DNA from: Nitrospirales bacterium
Lineage (GTDB): Bacteria; Nitrospirota; Nitrospiria; Nitrospirales; UBA8639
Direction of reading: 5' to 3'
DNA length: 13,417 nt
Assembly (NCBI GenBank): GCA_029261305.1
Contig: JAJDBO010000280.1
Span: 1 to 13,417, forward strand
A program made the position numbers and the translations under genes. Under the pieces are notes generated by a model. The model ran no database searches. It worked only from the letters and a program-made list of their open reading frames with translations, and was not told where the DNA came from. Numbering within the stretch: position 1 is the first letter of the stretch; each line of letters begins with the position of its first letter. Positions 1 through 8,893 of the stretch are shown piece by piece.

Positions 1-1
1 G

Positions 2-2840
<2,839 letters not shown>

Positions 2841-2845
2841 AGATT

Positions 2846-3226
2846 ATGACAACAAAGGAACAACAGACTAGGGTTATTGATGCGATAAAAATAGCGAGTA
2901 CCGTGTGGATGCGAGCTTTTAATGCAGGTGATGCTGGCGGTTGTGCCTCCCAGTATGAGAGCGATGCGGTGATGCATGCCCGCCCGTTTGGCACGTTCAC
3001 TGGAACTGCAGCCATTCTGGCCTTTTGGCAAAAGCTGATTGACGATGGATTTTCTACCGTTGAATATGTCGATCCCAAGATTGAGGTTATTGATGAAAAC
3101 TGTGGTGTGTTAACTTCGAATTGGAAAATGAATAAAGCTCATGGCGTCATCCATAAGGAGGTCTGGGTGTTGCAAAAAGACGGAACCGCAAAACTACGTG
3201 AAGATGATTTTGAAGCGAAGGGGTAA
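2846..3226 (+). CDS. NTF2-like / SnoaL-like fold protein (DUF4440 type)
   Basis: A 126-residue soluble protein. The pattern (helical N-terminus; W-x-x-A-F-N-A-G-D at 21-29; then a Y-x-x-D-A-V-M-H-A-R-P run; G-x-x-A-I near 53-57 with F-W; and alternating beta-strands ending in a WVLQKDG hairpin) is that of small NTF2-like proteins, which form a cone-shaped pocket and range from ligand binders to isomerases. No specific substrate can be read from the sequence. ATG 2846 is preceded by GAGGAG at 2832-2837, inside the end of ligA, with an 8-nt spacer, so it is very likely cotranscribed with ligA. Family assignment is from residue pattern only; the function is open. Confidence 0.8.
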   Translation: MTTKEQQTRVIDAIKIASTVWMRAFNAGDAGGCASQYESDAVMHARPFGTFTGTAAILAFWQKLIDDGFSTVEYVDPKIEVIDENCGVLTSNWKMNKAHGVIHKEVWVLQKDGTAKLREDDFEAKG

Positions 3227-3301
3227 CCTCCTGATGGAATATCTCTCTACTTCATTTTACATTGGAGTGGGTAAGTCCTCACTGGTTGATGAGTATTCGG
3301 T

Positions 3302-3634
3302 ATGGCTTTGACGTACAAGGAAATCTACGGAGTTGCGAAAAATATTCCGCGTGGGCGCGTTGCGACGTATGGACAGATTGCGGCGATCACAGGCATTCCG
3401 GGGCAACCACGGCAAGTGGGCTATGCCTTAAATGCCCTCAGAGGGGCGAGATCGGTTCCTTGGCACCGTGTGATTAATGCCAAGGGTGAAATTAGCATAC
3501 GCACACAACTGGGTTGTGAGAAAGTTCAGCGGGTGTTGCTTGAACGTGAAGGAATTGAGTTTGACCTCCAGGGTCGTGTGGAACTGGCTCGATTTTGTTG
3601 GAAGCCCAGGTCGTTGCGAAAATTTAAAAAATAA
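3302..3634 (+). CDS. Alkyltransferase-like (ATL) DNA-binding repair protein
   Basis: 110 residues matching the C-terminal DNA-binding domain of O6-methylguanine-DNA methyltransferase, but the reactive Cys of the PCHR motif is Trp here (PWHR, residues 53-56). This is the hallmark of ATL proteins such as S. pombe Atl1 and E. coli YbaZ, which bind O6-alkylguanine without repairing it and hand it to nucleotide excision repair. Other ATL residues are in place: Y23 (base-flipping Tyr of the ATYGQ segment) and R37 (arginine finger, RQVGYAL), each offset by two from Atl1 Y25 and R39, as is W54 from W56. Start ATG 3302 has only a weak upstream purine run. It lies one gene from ligA on the same strand. 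It should not be annotated as an active methyltransferase. Confidence 0.93.
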   Translation: MALTYKEIYGVAKNIPRGRVATYGQIAAITGIPGQPRQVGYALNALRGARSVPWHRVINAKGEISIRTQLGCEKVQRVLLEREGIEFDLQGRVELARFCWKPRSLRKFKK

Positions 3635-3705
3635 GAATCTCTGGTCCATGTGTCCTTCGGTACAAGAAAATTACCAACAACAAAGGCTGAGAAAGGGGAG
3701 GAGTA

Positions 3706-4164
3706 ATGCAAAGTTTCGTGAAACGAGGATGGTGCCTCACAATATTTTTATTGCTGGTCTTGCTACAAGGTTGTGCAGGGCCACAATTCCAACCAGCAAC
3801 CCCAGATGCCGGTACCGCGTTACTCTATATCTATGAACCCTCAGTGTTGCTGTCGGATGGGGAGCATAACCTTGTCGCGGTCAACGAGAAAGTCGTTGCT
3901 GAGGTGGAACCCGGTAGTTATTTTGTGATGCCTATTACACCGGGAAGGATATCTGTTACACGGAAGTTGACTTCGAGTTTTGGGATGCTATCCCCAAGTG
4001 CTCACATTGGATTGTGGGAAGGTTTTGTTGAAGTTGAAAATTTTGGGGCAAAAACTGGCCAGCGATATTATGTTCGCTTTCCTGAAGGTGTCTATGTTGA
4101 TGACGAACAAATAGCCCTTGAACAAATGCATGAGCTTAAATTGCTTGAACCCTACAAGGAATAG
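3706..4164 (+). CDS. DUF2846-type lipoprotein
   Basis: 152 residues. Basic N-terminus (K6 R7), hydrophobic stretch 11-20, then a lipobox L20-Q-G-C23, so the mature protein should be lipid-anchored at Cys23 and exposed to the periplasm. The following segment (ALLYIYEP near 38-45, then VNEKVVAEVEPGSYFVMPITPG near 59-80) matches the beta-rich DUF2846 pattern, whose function is unknown. A very strong ribosome-binding site (AAGGGGAGGAG, 3693-3703) precedes ATG 3706. The gap to the next gene is 19 bp, so these two are probably one transcript. Membrane anchoring is well supported; the biochemical role is not known. Confidence 0.88.
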   Translation: MQSFVKRGWCLTIFLLLVLLQGCAGPQFQPATPDAGTALLYIYEPSVLLSDGEHNLVAVNEKVVAEVEPGSYFVMPITPGRISVTRKLTSSFGMLSPSAHIGLWEGFVEVENFGAKTGQRYYVRFPEGVYVDDEQIALEQMHELKLLEPYKE

Positions 4165-4183
4165 CCCGTGGTGGGGAGTAGTG

Positions 4184-4555
4184 ATGTCCGAATTTGTCGA
4201 TTTTTTACAAGAGGTGTTCGCTGAGTTCGGATTGATTCAACCAAGAAAGATGTTTGGGGGATATGGAATTTATCATCAAGGTGTGATGTTCGGACTGGTG
4301 GCCGATGATACTCTTTACTTAAAGGTCGATGATTTGATTCGCCCACTTTTTGAAGCCAGGGACCTCACACCATTTGAATATGATAAGGGCGATAAAGTTG
4401 TGAAGATGTCCTACTATATCGCTCCTGAAGATATTTTTGATGATCCACAGGAGGCAGCTTTGTGGGCGCAGCGTTCTTATGACGCGGCTTTTCAGGCCAA
4501 GTCCTCACCCCAACGACGATCAATCAAAGGTAAAAAGGGTTCCTCCAAACCCTAA
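4184..4555 (+). CDS. TfoX N-terminal domain family protein
   Basis: 123 residues. The core R-K-M-F-G-G-Y-G-I-Y (21-30), then M-F-G-L-V-A-D-D-T-L-Y-L-K-V-D (35-49), and later Y-Y-I-A-P-E (77-82) are the signature of the TfoX N-terminal domain. In competence regulators this domain is followed by a TfoX C-terminal domain, which is absent here. Single-domain versions are common in bacteria and have no firm function. A basic tail (residues 106-123, rich in K, R, S and P) follows the domain and could contact nucleic acid (inference). Start ATG 4184 is chosen because GGGGAG at 4173-4178 lies 5 nt upstream; an in-frame ATG at 4118 would overlap the lipoprotein gene and adds an unlikely N-terminus. 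Confidence 0.88.
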   Translation: MSEFVDFLQEVFAEFGLIQPRKMFGGYGIYHQGVMFGLVADDTLYLKVDDLIRPLFEARDLTPFEYDKGDKVVKMSYYIAPEDIFDDPQEAALWAQRSYDAAFQAKSSPQRRSIKGKKGSSKP

Positions 4556-4640
4556 GGACTTCCTAGATTCCAGAATTATTCCCCACCACTCTTGATCCAA
4601 GGTGCTTCAATTTGAGACGAATCCCTTTTCCTAATATTGT

Positions 4641-5402
4641 ATGACTCTCGCACTTACCAGGCAGCCTTCTTCGTCCTTGGTGAACTGTGAGGTCACGCAT
4701 GTTTCTCGTCAGCCCATCAATATTCCATTGGCCCTCGGACAACATGAGTCATATTGCCTGGCTCTTCATAGTCTCGGGGTTGAGGTTGAACAACTTCCTC
4801 CTCTACCTGCGTATCCCGATAGCGTGTTCATTGAAGACAATGCCATCGTTCTTGATGAGCTGATGGTGATGACGTCCATGGGAAGGGGTGCGCGGCAAGG
4901 GGAAGTGCTGCTGATTGGCTCGGTTCTTTCTCAACACCGGAGGGTTGTTCAGATTTTCCCTCCGGCGACGATTGAGGGTGGGGATGTGCTGCGTGTTGGT
5001 AAAAGTTTATTCGTGGGAATGTCTTCCCGCACGACTCAATTAGGTGTGGACGCTCTGAGAGTAATTGTTGAGCCGTTGGGTTATGAAGTGATCTCTGTCA
5101 ATGTTTATCATTGTCTTCATCTGAAAACGGCTTGTACATTTCTTGATGACGAGACGATGTTGGTGAATTCAGAATGGCTTGATTTGGATAAGTTGAAGAA
5201 GTTTAGACTCTTGCCTGTGCCACAGGCCGAACCTTTTGGGGCGAACGTGTTACGTGTGCCTCAAGGTCTACTGGCAAATGCAGCCTATCCCAAAACTCTT
5301 GACTTGATTCGGACGGAAGGTTATTCCGTAATTGCGGTGAATATGAGTGAATTCTCAAAGGCTGAAGCGGGAGTGACATGTTTGAGCCTTATCATTAATT
5401 AA
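4641..5402 (+). CDS. Dimethylarginine dimethylaminohydrolase (DDAH)-family enzyme
   Basis: 253 residues of the guanidino-group-modifying (arginine deiminase) superfamily, closest in pattern to bacterial DDAH, which hydrolyses methylated arginine to citrulline and an alkylamine. The catalytic set is complete: E112 (in TIEGGD), H160 (HLKTA) and C247 (GVTCLSL), each offset by two from P. aeruginosa DDAH E114, H162 and C249. Substrate-site residues also appear: PDSVFIED (59-66), R85 and R130 (SSRT). A stop codon (4632-4634) lies just upstream in frame, so ATG 4641 is the first possible start, and it aligns with the family N-terminus; no ribosome-binding site is visible. Substrate could be dimethylarginine, arginine or another guanidine; the sequence alone does not decide. 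No arginine-pathway genes flank it. Confidence 0.92.
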   Translation: MTLALTRQPSSSLVNCEVTHVSRQPINIPLALGQHESYCLALHSLGVEVEQLPPLPAYPDSVFIEDNAIVLDELMVMTSMGRGARQGEVLLIGSVLSQHRRVVQIFPPATIEGGDVLRVGKSLFVGMSSRTTQLGVDALRVIVEPLGYEVISVNVYHCLHLKTACTFLDDETMLVNSEWLDLDKLKKFRLLPVPQAEPFGANVLRVPQGLLANAAYPKTLDLIRTEGYSVIAVNMSEFSKAEAGVTCLSLIIN

Positions 5403-5439
5403 TATTTTGTTACTGGGGAAGAATTGGTGAATATTTTGT
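5401..5439 (+). repeat. Pair of 10-bp direct repeats in front of the cupredoxin gene
   Basis: AATATTTTGT occurs at 5401-5410 and again, identical, at 5430-5439, 29 bp apart start to start, in the 78-bp gap between the DDAH-family gene and the cupredoxin gene. They may be a regulator's paired half-sites or chance in AT-rich DNA. Confidence 0.4.
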
Positions 5440-5480
5440 ATCAATCCTTTCTTAGGTAATTTCTTTATAGGAGTATCGCT

Positions 5481-5879
5481 GTGATTCAACGAACATTTGC
5501 CACAGTCTTTATCTGTGCCATTTTTTTCATGTCTATGGCTTATGCGCAAGATTCTAAAATGTCGATTCGCGTAACGGCTACGGACTTCCAATTTGAACCG
5601 AAGGGCTGGACGGTTGATTCTGGCCAAAAAGTTTCTCTGACTTTGATTAACCATGGTGTGCAGGAACATGAATGGGTAATACTCAAGCAGGGTAGGGAGG
5701 TTGTCCTGCCATTTGATGATGACGACGAGGACAAGGTTTTCTGGGAAATTGAAGCTGGGCCTGGTGCAACCAAAGAAGAGATATTCTCAGCCCCACAAAG
5801 ACCAGGAATCTATTCTATCGTCTGTGGAAAACCACGCCATATTGAACGAGGCATGGAGGCCACGCTTATAGTCCGTTGA
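5481..5879 (+). CDS. Exported cupredoxin-domain protein (type-1 copper)
   Basis: 132 residues. A Sec signal peptide (hydrophobic 7-20, likely cut after A-Y-A at 22) sends it to the periplasm. The mature part is one beta-sandwich cupredoxin domain: N-terminal strand with F-x-F-x-P, an N-H-G-x-x-E-H63 loop giving the first His ligand, and a C-terminal ligand loop C115-x4-H120-x4-M125. That spacing equals rusticyanin's and is longer than plastocyanin's C-x2-H-x4-M, so all four blue-copper ligands are present and an electron-transfer or copper-binding role is likely. Between the ligands is an acidic run of six residues (79-84). GTG 5481 is the start, 7 nt after TAGGAG (5468-5473). No oxidase or copper-resistance gene is beside it, so the partner is unknown. 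Confidence 0.9.
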   Translation: MIQRTFATVFICAIFFMSMAYAQDSKMSIRVTATDFQFEPKGWTVDSGQKVSLTLINHGVQEHEWVILKQGREVVLPFDDDDEDKVFWEIEAGPGATKEEIFSAPQRPGIYSIVCGKPRHIERGMEATLIVR

Positions 5880-5987
5880 TATGCTTGGCTCATAAGTCAG
5901 CTTTATCAGCATGGCAGGAGGGATGCCTCTTTCCATGTGTTCCTAGCATGTCGGAAATGTTGTATACGTTTTTTTACTTGAGCTATT

Positions 5988-6013
5988 TACCGTAATTAAA
6001 TACCCTAATTAAG
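5988..6013 (+). repeat. Two abutting 13-bp repeats upstream of the helical-protein pair
   Basis: TACCGTAATTAAA (5988-6000) is followed directly by TACCCTAATTAAG (6001-6013); 11 of 13 positions agree. They end 33 bp before ATG 6047, where an operator or promoter would sit. A TTGAGC at 5978-5983 could be a -35 with a poor -10 (TACCCT at 6001), so the repeats may cover the promoter. Confidence 0.5.
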
Positions 6014-6046
6014 TATTTTTTTAATTGAGGGGTGAACGGCTTAAAG

Positions 6047-6760
6047 ATGACGAAAGTTACGGAGCTAAAGACCAATTTAAGAAAGCTGTTCGGCAATTAT
6101 TCCAAACTGATCGAAAAACTTACGCGGCTTCGAAAATCTTCAGCCGAGGTGCGGAAAAAGTTAGCCATTACCAAGCAGATTGCTGACCGCCTTAAAGAAG
6201 TAGAGGATTTGTTAACAGCGATCTCAACAGTATTGATGGCGGTGCAAATTGTTCCTCCCATTAGTGTGACGGCTGGGAATCTCAAACGGGCTGCGGAAAA
6301 GTTAAAGAAGTCTGTCACGCCTCTTCGTCAAAAAGCTGATCGTGTTGAAAAGAAAGTTAAGCCTGTTCGTGAAAAGTTGCAGGCTTTTGAAGTTGAGCTT
6401 GGGAAGTTGACGATGGAAATCACTAAGGTCAAAACGCAGACAGATCAATTTTTGGCAATTATTGTTAAGACGGATGATTGCATTAAAAGTTTGGTACGCG
6501 GGAAGGTGAAAACTGAGTTGCGTCAGGATCTGGAAGCCTTTGCCGGAAAGGCCAGCCCGGTTGTGGAGAAACTTAATACTGTTCTCGTAACGATTCTGAC
6601 GCGAGTAGATCACATTGAAAAAGCCATTCAAAAAATTCTGAAATCCACGGACCTGATGACTCCCATTTTGAAGGAAATTCAGGCCATACTCAATAAGCTC
6701 AGGGTGCTGAAGCGTGGTCTCGATCCAATTCGAAAGGCGTTAGAGAAAAAAATACGGTGA
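6047..6760 (+). CDS. Lysine-rich all-helical protein of unknown function (first of a coupled pair)
   Basis: 237 residues, not recognised. It is built almost entirely of amphipathic helix with heptad-like spacing (about 4-56, 76-145 and 155-237) and is very rich in Lys, Leu, Val and Ile, so strongly basic. A hydrophobic segment at about 59-76 ending in V-P-P-I-S-V interrupts the helices and could be a turn, an oligomer contact or a membrane-surface contact. No signal peptide or catalytic motif is seen. Start choice: GTG 6032 has no room for a ribosome-binding site, whereas ATG 6047 follows GAGGGG (6027-6032) at a rather long spacing of about 14 nt; I use 6047. Its stop overlaps the next start (GTGA), so the two are translated together. 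Scaffold, nucleoid-binding or lipid-surface roles are all possible. Confidence 0.8.
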   Translation: MTKVTELKTNLRKLFGNYSKLIEKLTRLRKSSAEVRKKLAITKQIADRLKEVEDLLTAISTVLMAVQIVPPISVTAGNLKRAAEKLKKSVTPLRQKADRVEKKVKPVREKLQAFEVELGKLTMEITKVKTQTDQFLAIIVKTDDCIKSLVRGKVKTELRQDLEAFAGKASPVVEKLNTVLVTILTRVDHIEKAIQKILKSTDLMTPILKEIQAILNKLRVLKRGLDPIRKALEKKIR

Positions 6761-7065
6761 AAATTCCGTTTAGAAAATTCACCTTTACGATTAAAAAAGT
6801 TCTCACGGCCATTGATAAAATTCTTGGTGTTGTTCGGAAACCATTGATGAGGCTTGCGATGAAGGTGTTGAATCCCTTACTCAAGAAACTCAAACTGGGA
6901 GGGGACCTCAAGATTCCTGGCCTCACTCAATTACGAGCACAACTTGATGTGTTGAATGTAATCCCTGACATTGGCCTTGGTGTTGCTATGAAGAATCTCA
7001 ATGTGGCTGCGGGGAAGATGAAGTTACAATTCGATTCCTTTGATATGGTGTGTCCCCCCAAATAG
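6757..7065 (+). CDS. Small basic helical protein of unknown function (second of a coupled pair)
   Basis: 102 residues from GTG 6757, which shares four bases with the end of the gene before it. No ribosome-binding site of its own is visible, so translation is probably by re-initiation. The protein is basic and amphipathic (Lys/Leu-rich through about residue 48) and then carries V-I-P-D-I-G-L (68-74) followed by N-L-N-V-A-A-G-K-M-K (80-89). This echoes V-P-P-I-S-V ... N-L-K-R-A-A-E-K-L-K in the partner, suggesting that the two proteins share a module or bind each other. It ends with a short CPPK tail. No signal peptide or known domain is seen. Function unknown. Confidence 0.75.
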   Translation: MKIPFRKFTFTIKKVLTAIDKILGVVRKPLMRLAMKVLNPLLKKLKLGGDLKIPGLTQLRAQLDVLNVIPDIGLGVAMKNLNVAAGKMKLQFDSFDMVCPPK

Positions 7066-7131
7066 AGAGGGTGTTTCTTTTGTAGTTTGCCAAGCCTCTA
7101 TCTTGCTACTGTCCTTAGATGGTGATGGATG

Positions 7132-7569
7132 TCATAAACGTTCTTCGTCTAGATCAATGGCATCGATCCATTTGGTGATTGCAGGCAACTGCTTGATGCG
7201 TACTCCGCGTTTTTTGGCGACCCCAGCAATCAAGGCATCAAAACGTCCTTGGGCCATGTCGTTTTTGGGTTCCCCTTCTCGAACCATCGTATTCCATTGA
7301 ACCTTCTCTTCGTCTGTTAACGGTTTGGCATTGTCACGTATCCAAGCCGAGATTTCTTCATCAGAACCGCCGCGCAAGACACGCTGCTCAAACTGTTCCC
7401 CTGTAAGGGCGAGATGATCGAGTAAATATTTATCAAAGCCTGTGGTCAAATAATTATAATCCTGAATTTGCCCAGCGTTGCGCATTCGGATTTTATCGAC
7501 TAGTCGCCCGAGGTGACATAGGCCGCACAGTTGTTCTTTGGGGCTTCGTGGATAGGGGGAGGGACTCAT
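7132..7569 (-). CDS. DUF5069 family protein
   Basis: 145 residues. The N-terminal run P-R-S-P-K-E-x-L-x-G-L-x-H-L-x-R-L-V-D-K-I-R (7-28), then D-Y-N-Y-L-T-x-G-F-D (38-46) and V-L-R-G-G-S-D-E-E-I-x-x-W-I (64-77), follows the DUF5069 pattern; this family has no established function. Soluble, no export signal. A start at 7590 is also in frame, but ATG 7569 is preceded by AAGGAG at a 9-nt spacing, while 7590 has nothing, so I use 7569. It is convergent with the helical-protein pair (66 bp between stops) and divergent from the STAS gene. Confidence 0.85.
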   Translation of the reverse strand: MSPSPYPRSPKEQLCGLCHLGRLVDKIRMRNAGQIQDYNYLTTGFDKYLLDHLALTGEQFEQRVLRGGSDEEISAWIRDNAKPLTDEEKVQWNTMVREGEPKNDMAQGRFDALIAGVAKKRGVRIKQLPAITKWIDAIDLDEERL

Positions 7570-7578
7570 AGTATTCTG

Positions 7579-7584
7579 CTCCTT
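7579..7584 (-). promoter_or_regulatory. Ribosome-binding site that sets the DUF5069 gene start
   Basis: AAGGAG on the minus strand, 9 nt before ATG 7569. It lies inside the longer in-frame extension that begins at 7590, which argues that the extension is not translated. Confidence 0.75.
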
Positions 7585-7820
7585 TTTCATCGTCGAAATT
7601 TTGAATAGCCAAAGTCATACCAAGGTGCCAACAGATGGGCAAGGGAGTGATCAGGAGTCGGAATTACCATGTTTTACAAAACGATATCGATAATTTGAAC
7701 CTGCTATTTTGTGACCGAAGTCTTAGGCACAAGGTTTGCTTGATCAGGGTAGGTGCTGAGGATGAGAAATGGATATTGACGGGAAAGGCTGTTCATTGTT
7801 GCCTATTAGGTTCAATTGCA

Positions 7821-7826
7821 AAGGAG
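7821..7826 (+). promoter_or_regulatory. Ribosome-binding site that sets the STAS gene start
   Basis: AAGGAG, 6 nt before ATG 7833. It places the start here and not at the in-frame ATG at 7635, whose 66 extra residues do not resemble a STAS domain. Confidence 0.8.
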
Positions 7827-7832
7827 TGTCCA

Positions 7833-8165
7833 ATGGAAATTTCTGGTTATTGGGAAAAAAATGCCCGGGTAATAATGGTTTCGGGGCCAATCGACCAGTC
7901 TGAGTGGATGGTGCTGAAGGCGGCGTTTCTGTCAGCGCAAATTGCTCAGCGTCGTCATATTGTCCTGAACCTCTCCCACATGAATAGCACAGAGCCATGG
8001 GTGATTGATAAATTGTTTATGACCTATCTTCGGCTACGCGAACAGGGGATTCGACTCAGTCTTGTGAATCCTCAGCCCTTCATTCGAAAGAAACTTGAGA
8101 CAACGAATATTCCAGCCTTCGTTGATTATTTTTCCAGCGAACAGGCGGCTTTAAAAGCCGCGTAA
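7833..8165 (+). CDS. Stand-alone STAS-domain protein (anti-sigma-factor-antagonist-like)
   Basis: 110 residues, one STAS fold: strand 11-17 (ARVIMVSG), helix from about 24, strand R-H-I-V-L-N-L-S (41-48), helix with L-R-L-R-E-Q-G (66-72), strand I-R-L-S-L-V-N (73-79), and a final helix. Such proteins usually bind anti-sigma kinases or act as small switch or scaffold subunits. The usual phosphorylated D-S-[ST]-G motif is not intact: the loop reads N-S-T-E-P-W (51-56), keeping Ser52/Thr53 but losing the Asp and Gly, so classical SpoIIAA-like regulation is uncertain. No anti-sigma kinase gene is adjacent. The 263-bp gap upstream (7570-7832) should hold promoters for this gene and the divergent DUF5069 gene; I see no convincing -35/-10 pair there. 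Confidence 0.82.
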   Translation: MEISGYWEKNARVIMVSGPIDQSEWMVLKAAFLSAQIAQRRHIVLNLSHMNSTEPWVIDKLFMTYLRLREQGIRLSLVNPQPFIRKKLETTNIPAFVDYFSSEQAALKAA

Positions 8166-8210
8166 TTTTTGAAGCCTTTGTCGAGAGACTCTAGACTTTT
8201 ATGAGGTTCA

Positions 8211-8239
8211 TTGGCATCGCCCTGCCAAGGTTTGGTAAT
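8211..8239 (+). promoter_or_regulatory. Probable sigma-70 promoter with overlapping palindrome, for the FKBP gene
   Basis: TTGGCA (8211-8216, 5 of 6 to consensus -35), a 17-bp spacer, then GGTAAT (8234-8239, 4 of 6 to the -10). The -35 is also the left arm of a perfect inverted repeat, TTGGCA-N6-TGCCAA (8211-8228), so a dimeric regulator bound there would block or tune polymerase. The start codon of the FKBP gene follows about 60 bp downstream. Confidence 0.5.
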
Positions 8240-8299
8240 GTACGAAAGAAAGGTTTTGTGAAAAAGTTTTAGAATCTCAGTTGTTGGAAGGGGTGTTTC

Positions 8300-8851
8300 A
8301 TGTTGGGTAGGGTTAGATTCTCAAATTGGTTGGCCATCTGCATAGGCCTCGTGTTGACTCTGGGTGGTTTTTCTAGCGTCAGCGCTGAAATAGCCTCCGC
8401 ATCTACTGTCCGTGCAGGCAAATTAGTTTCCATCGAGTATACACTTCGGTTAGACGATCAAATTGTGTTGGATACCAATGTTGGGGGGAAACCTCTTTCC
8501 TACATTCATGGACTTCAACAATTAATGCCAGGCTTGGAGAAAGGACTCAAAGGATTAGCCGTGGGGGAGGCAAAAAAAATTATTGTTCGGCCTGAAGAGG
8601 GCTATGGTCCTGTCGATGTGCATGCCTATATGGAAGCCGATAAGTCTCGTATCCCGCCAGAATCCTTAAAAATTGGAGCCCTTGTAGAAGGTCAGGATAG
8701 TACAGGACGCCCCATATATCCACGCATCAAGGAAATTGGGGAGAAAGAGGTCATTCTCGATTACAATCATCCGCTGGCTGGGCAAGTGTTATATTTTGAC
8801 GTGAAGGTGTTGGATATCCAAAAACCTCCGCCTCATCCACCTAGAGAGTAG
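8300..8851 (+). CDS. Exported SlyD-like FKBP-type peptidyl-prolyl cis-trans isomerase
   Basis: 183 residues. A signal peptide (hydrophobic 10-24, likely cut after V-S-A at about 29) sends it to the periplasm, where it would speed proline isomerisation during protein folding. Then comes an FKBP domain of the SlyD type: V-S-I-E-Y-T-L (43-49), L-S-Y-I-H-G-L-x-x-L-M-P-G-L-E-K-G-L-x-G-L-x-V-G-E (66-90), P-E-E-G-Y-G (98-103), an inserted flap segment of about 45 residues, and the closing L-D-Y-N-H-P-L-A-G-Q-V-L-Y-F-D-V-K-V (153-170), the typical SlyD-family ending. The SlyD histidine-rich metal-binding tail is absent; a short Pro-rich tail ends the protein. The start is supported by GGAAGGGG (8286-8293), 6 nt before ATG. 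Convergent with the methyltransferase gene. Confidence 0.92.
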   Translation: MLGRVRFSNWLAICIGLVLTLGGFSSVSAEIASASTVRAGKLVSIEYTLRLDDQIVLDTNVGGKPLSYIHGLQQLMPGLEKGLKGLAVGEAKKIIVRPEEGYGPVDVHAYMEADKSRIPPESLKIGALVEGQDSTGRPIYPRIKEIGEKEVILDYNHPLAGQVLYFDVKVLDIQKPPPHPPRE

Positions 8852-8893
8852 GTGAGATGTTTGCGTATGATGCGCGCTAGATTATTGGCATAG

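Noticed and set aside
3302..3634. Annotation as active methylated-DNA--cysteine methyltransferase
   Set aside because: The reactive Cys is replaced by Trp (PWHR), so it cannot accept the alkyl group.
3650..3663. Small TTCG-loop hairpin between the ATL and lipoprotein genes as a terminator
   Set aside because: It has a mismatch in a 5-bp stem and no T-run after it.
3262..3836. Open frames overlapping the ATL and lipoprotein genes in other frames (3262-3477, 3477-3836)
   Set aside because: Their translations look random (Cys/Arg/Trp-rich, no domain), while the overlapping genes are clear family members.
5911..5934. Hairpin (CATGG ... CCATG with inner GGCA/TGCC) after the cupredoxin gene as a terminator or riboswitch
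   Set aside because: The arms are short, the two pairings compete, and no U-run follows directly; it fits no riboswitch I know.
7635..7832. In-frame N-terminal extension of the STAS gene from ATG 7635
   Set aside because: The 66 added residues have no STAS character, ATG 7635 lacks a convincing ribosome-binding site, and AAGGAG sits 6 nt before ATG 7833.
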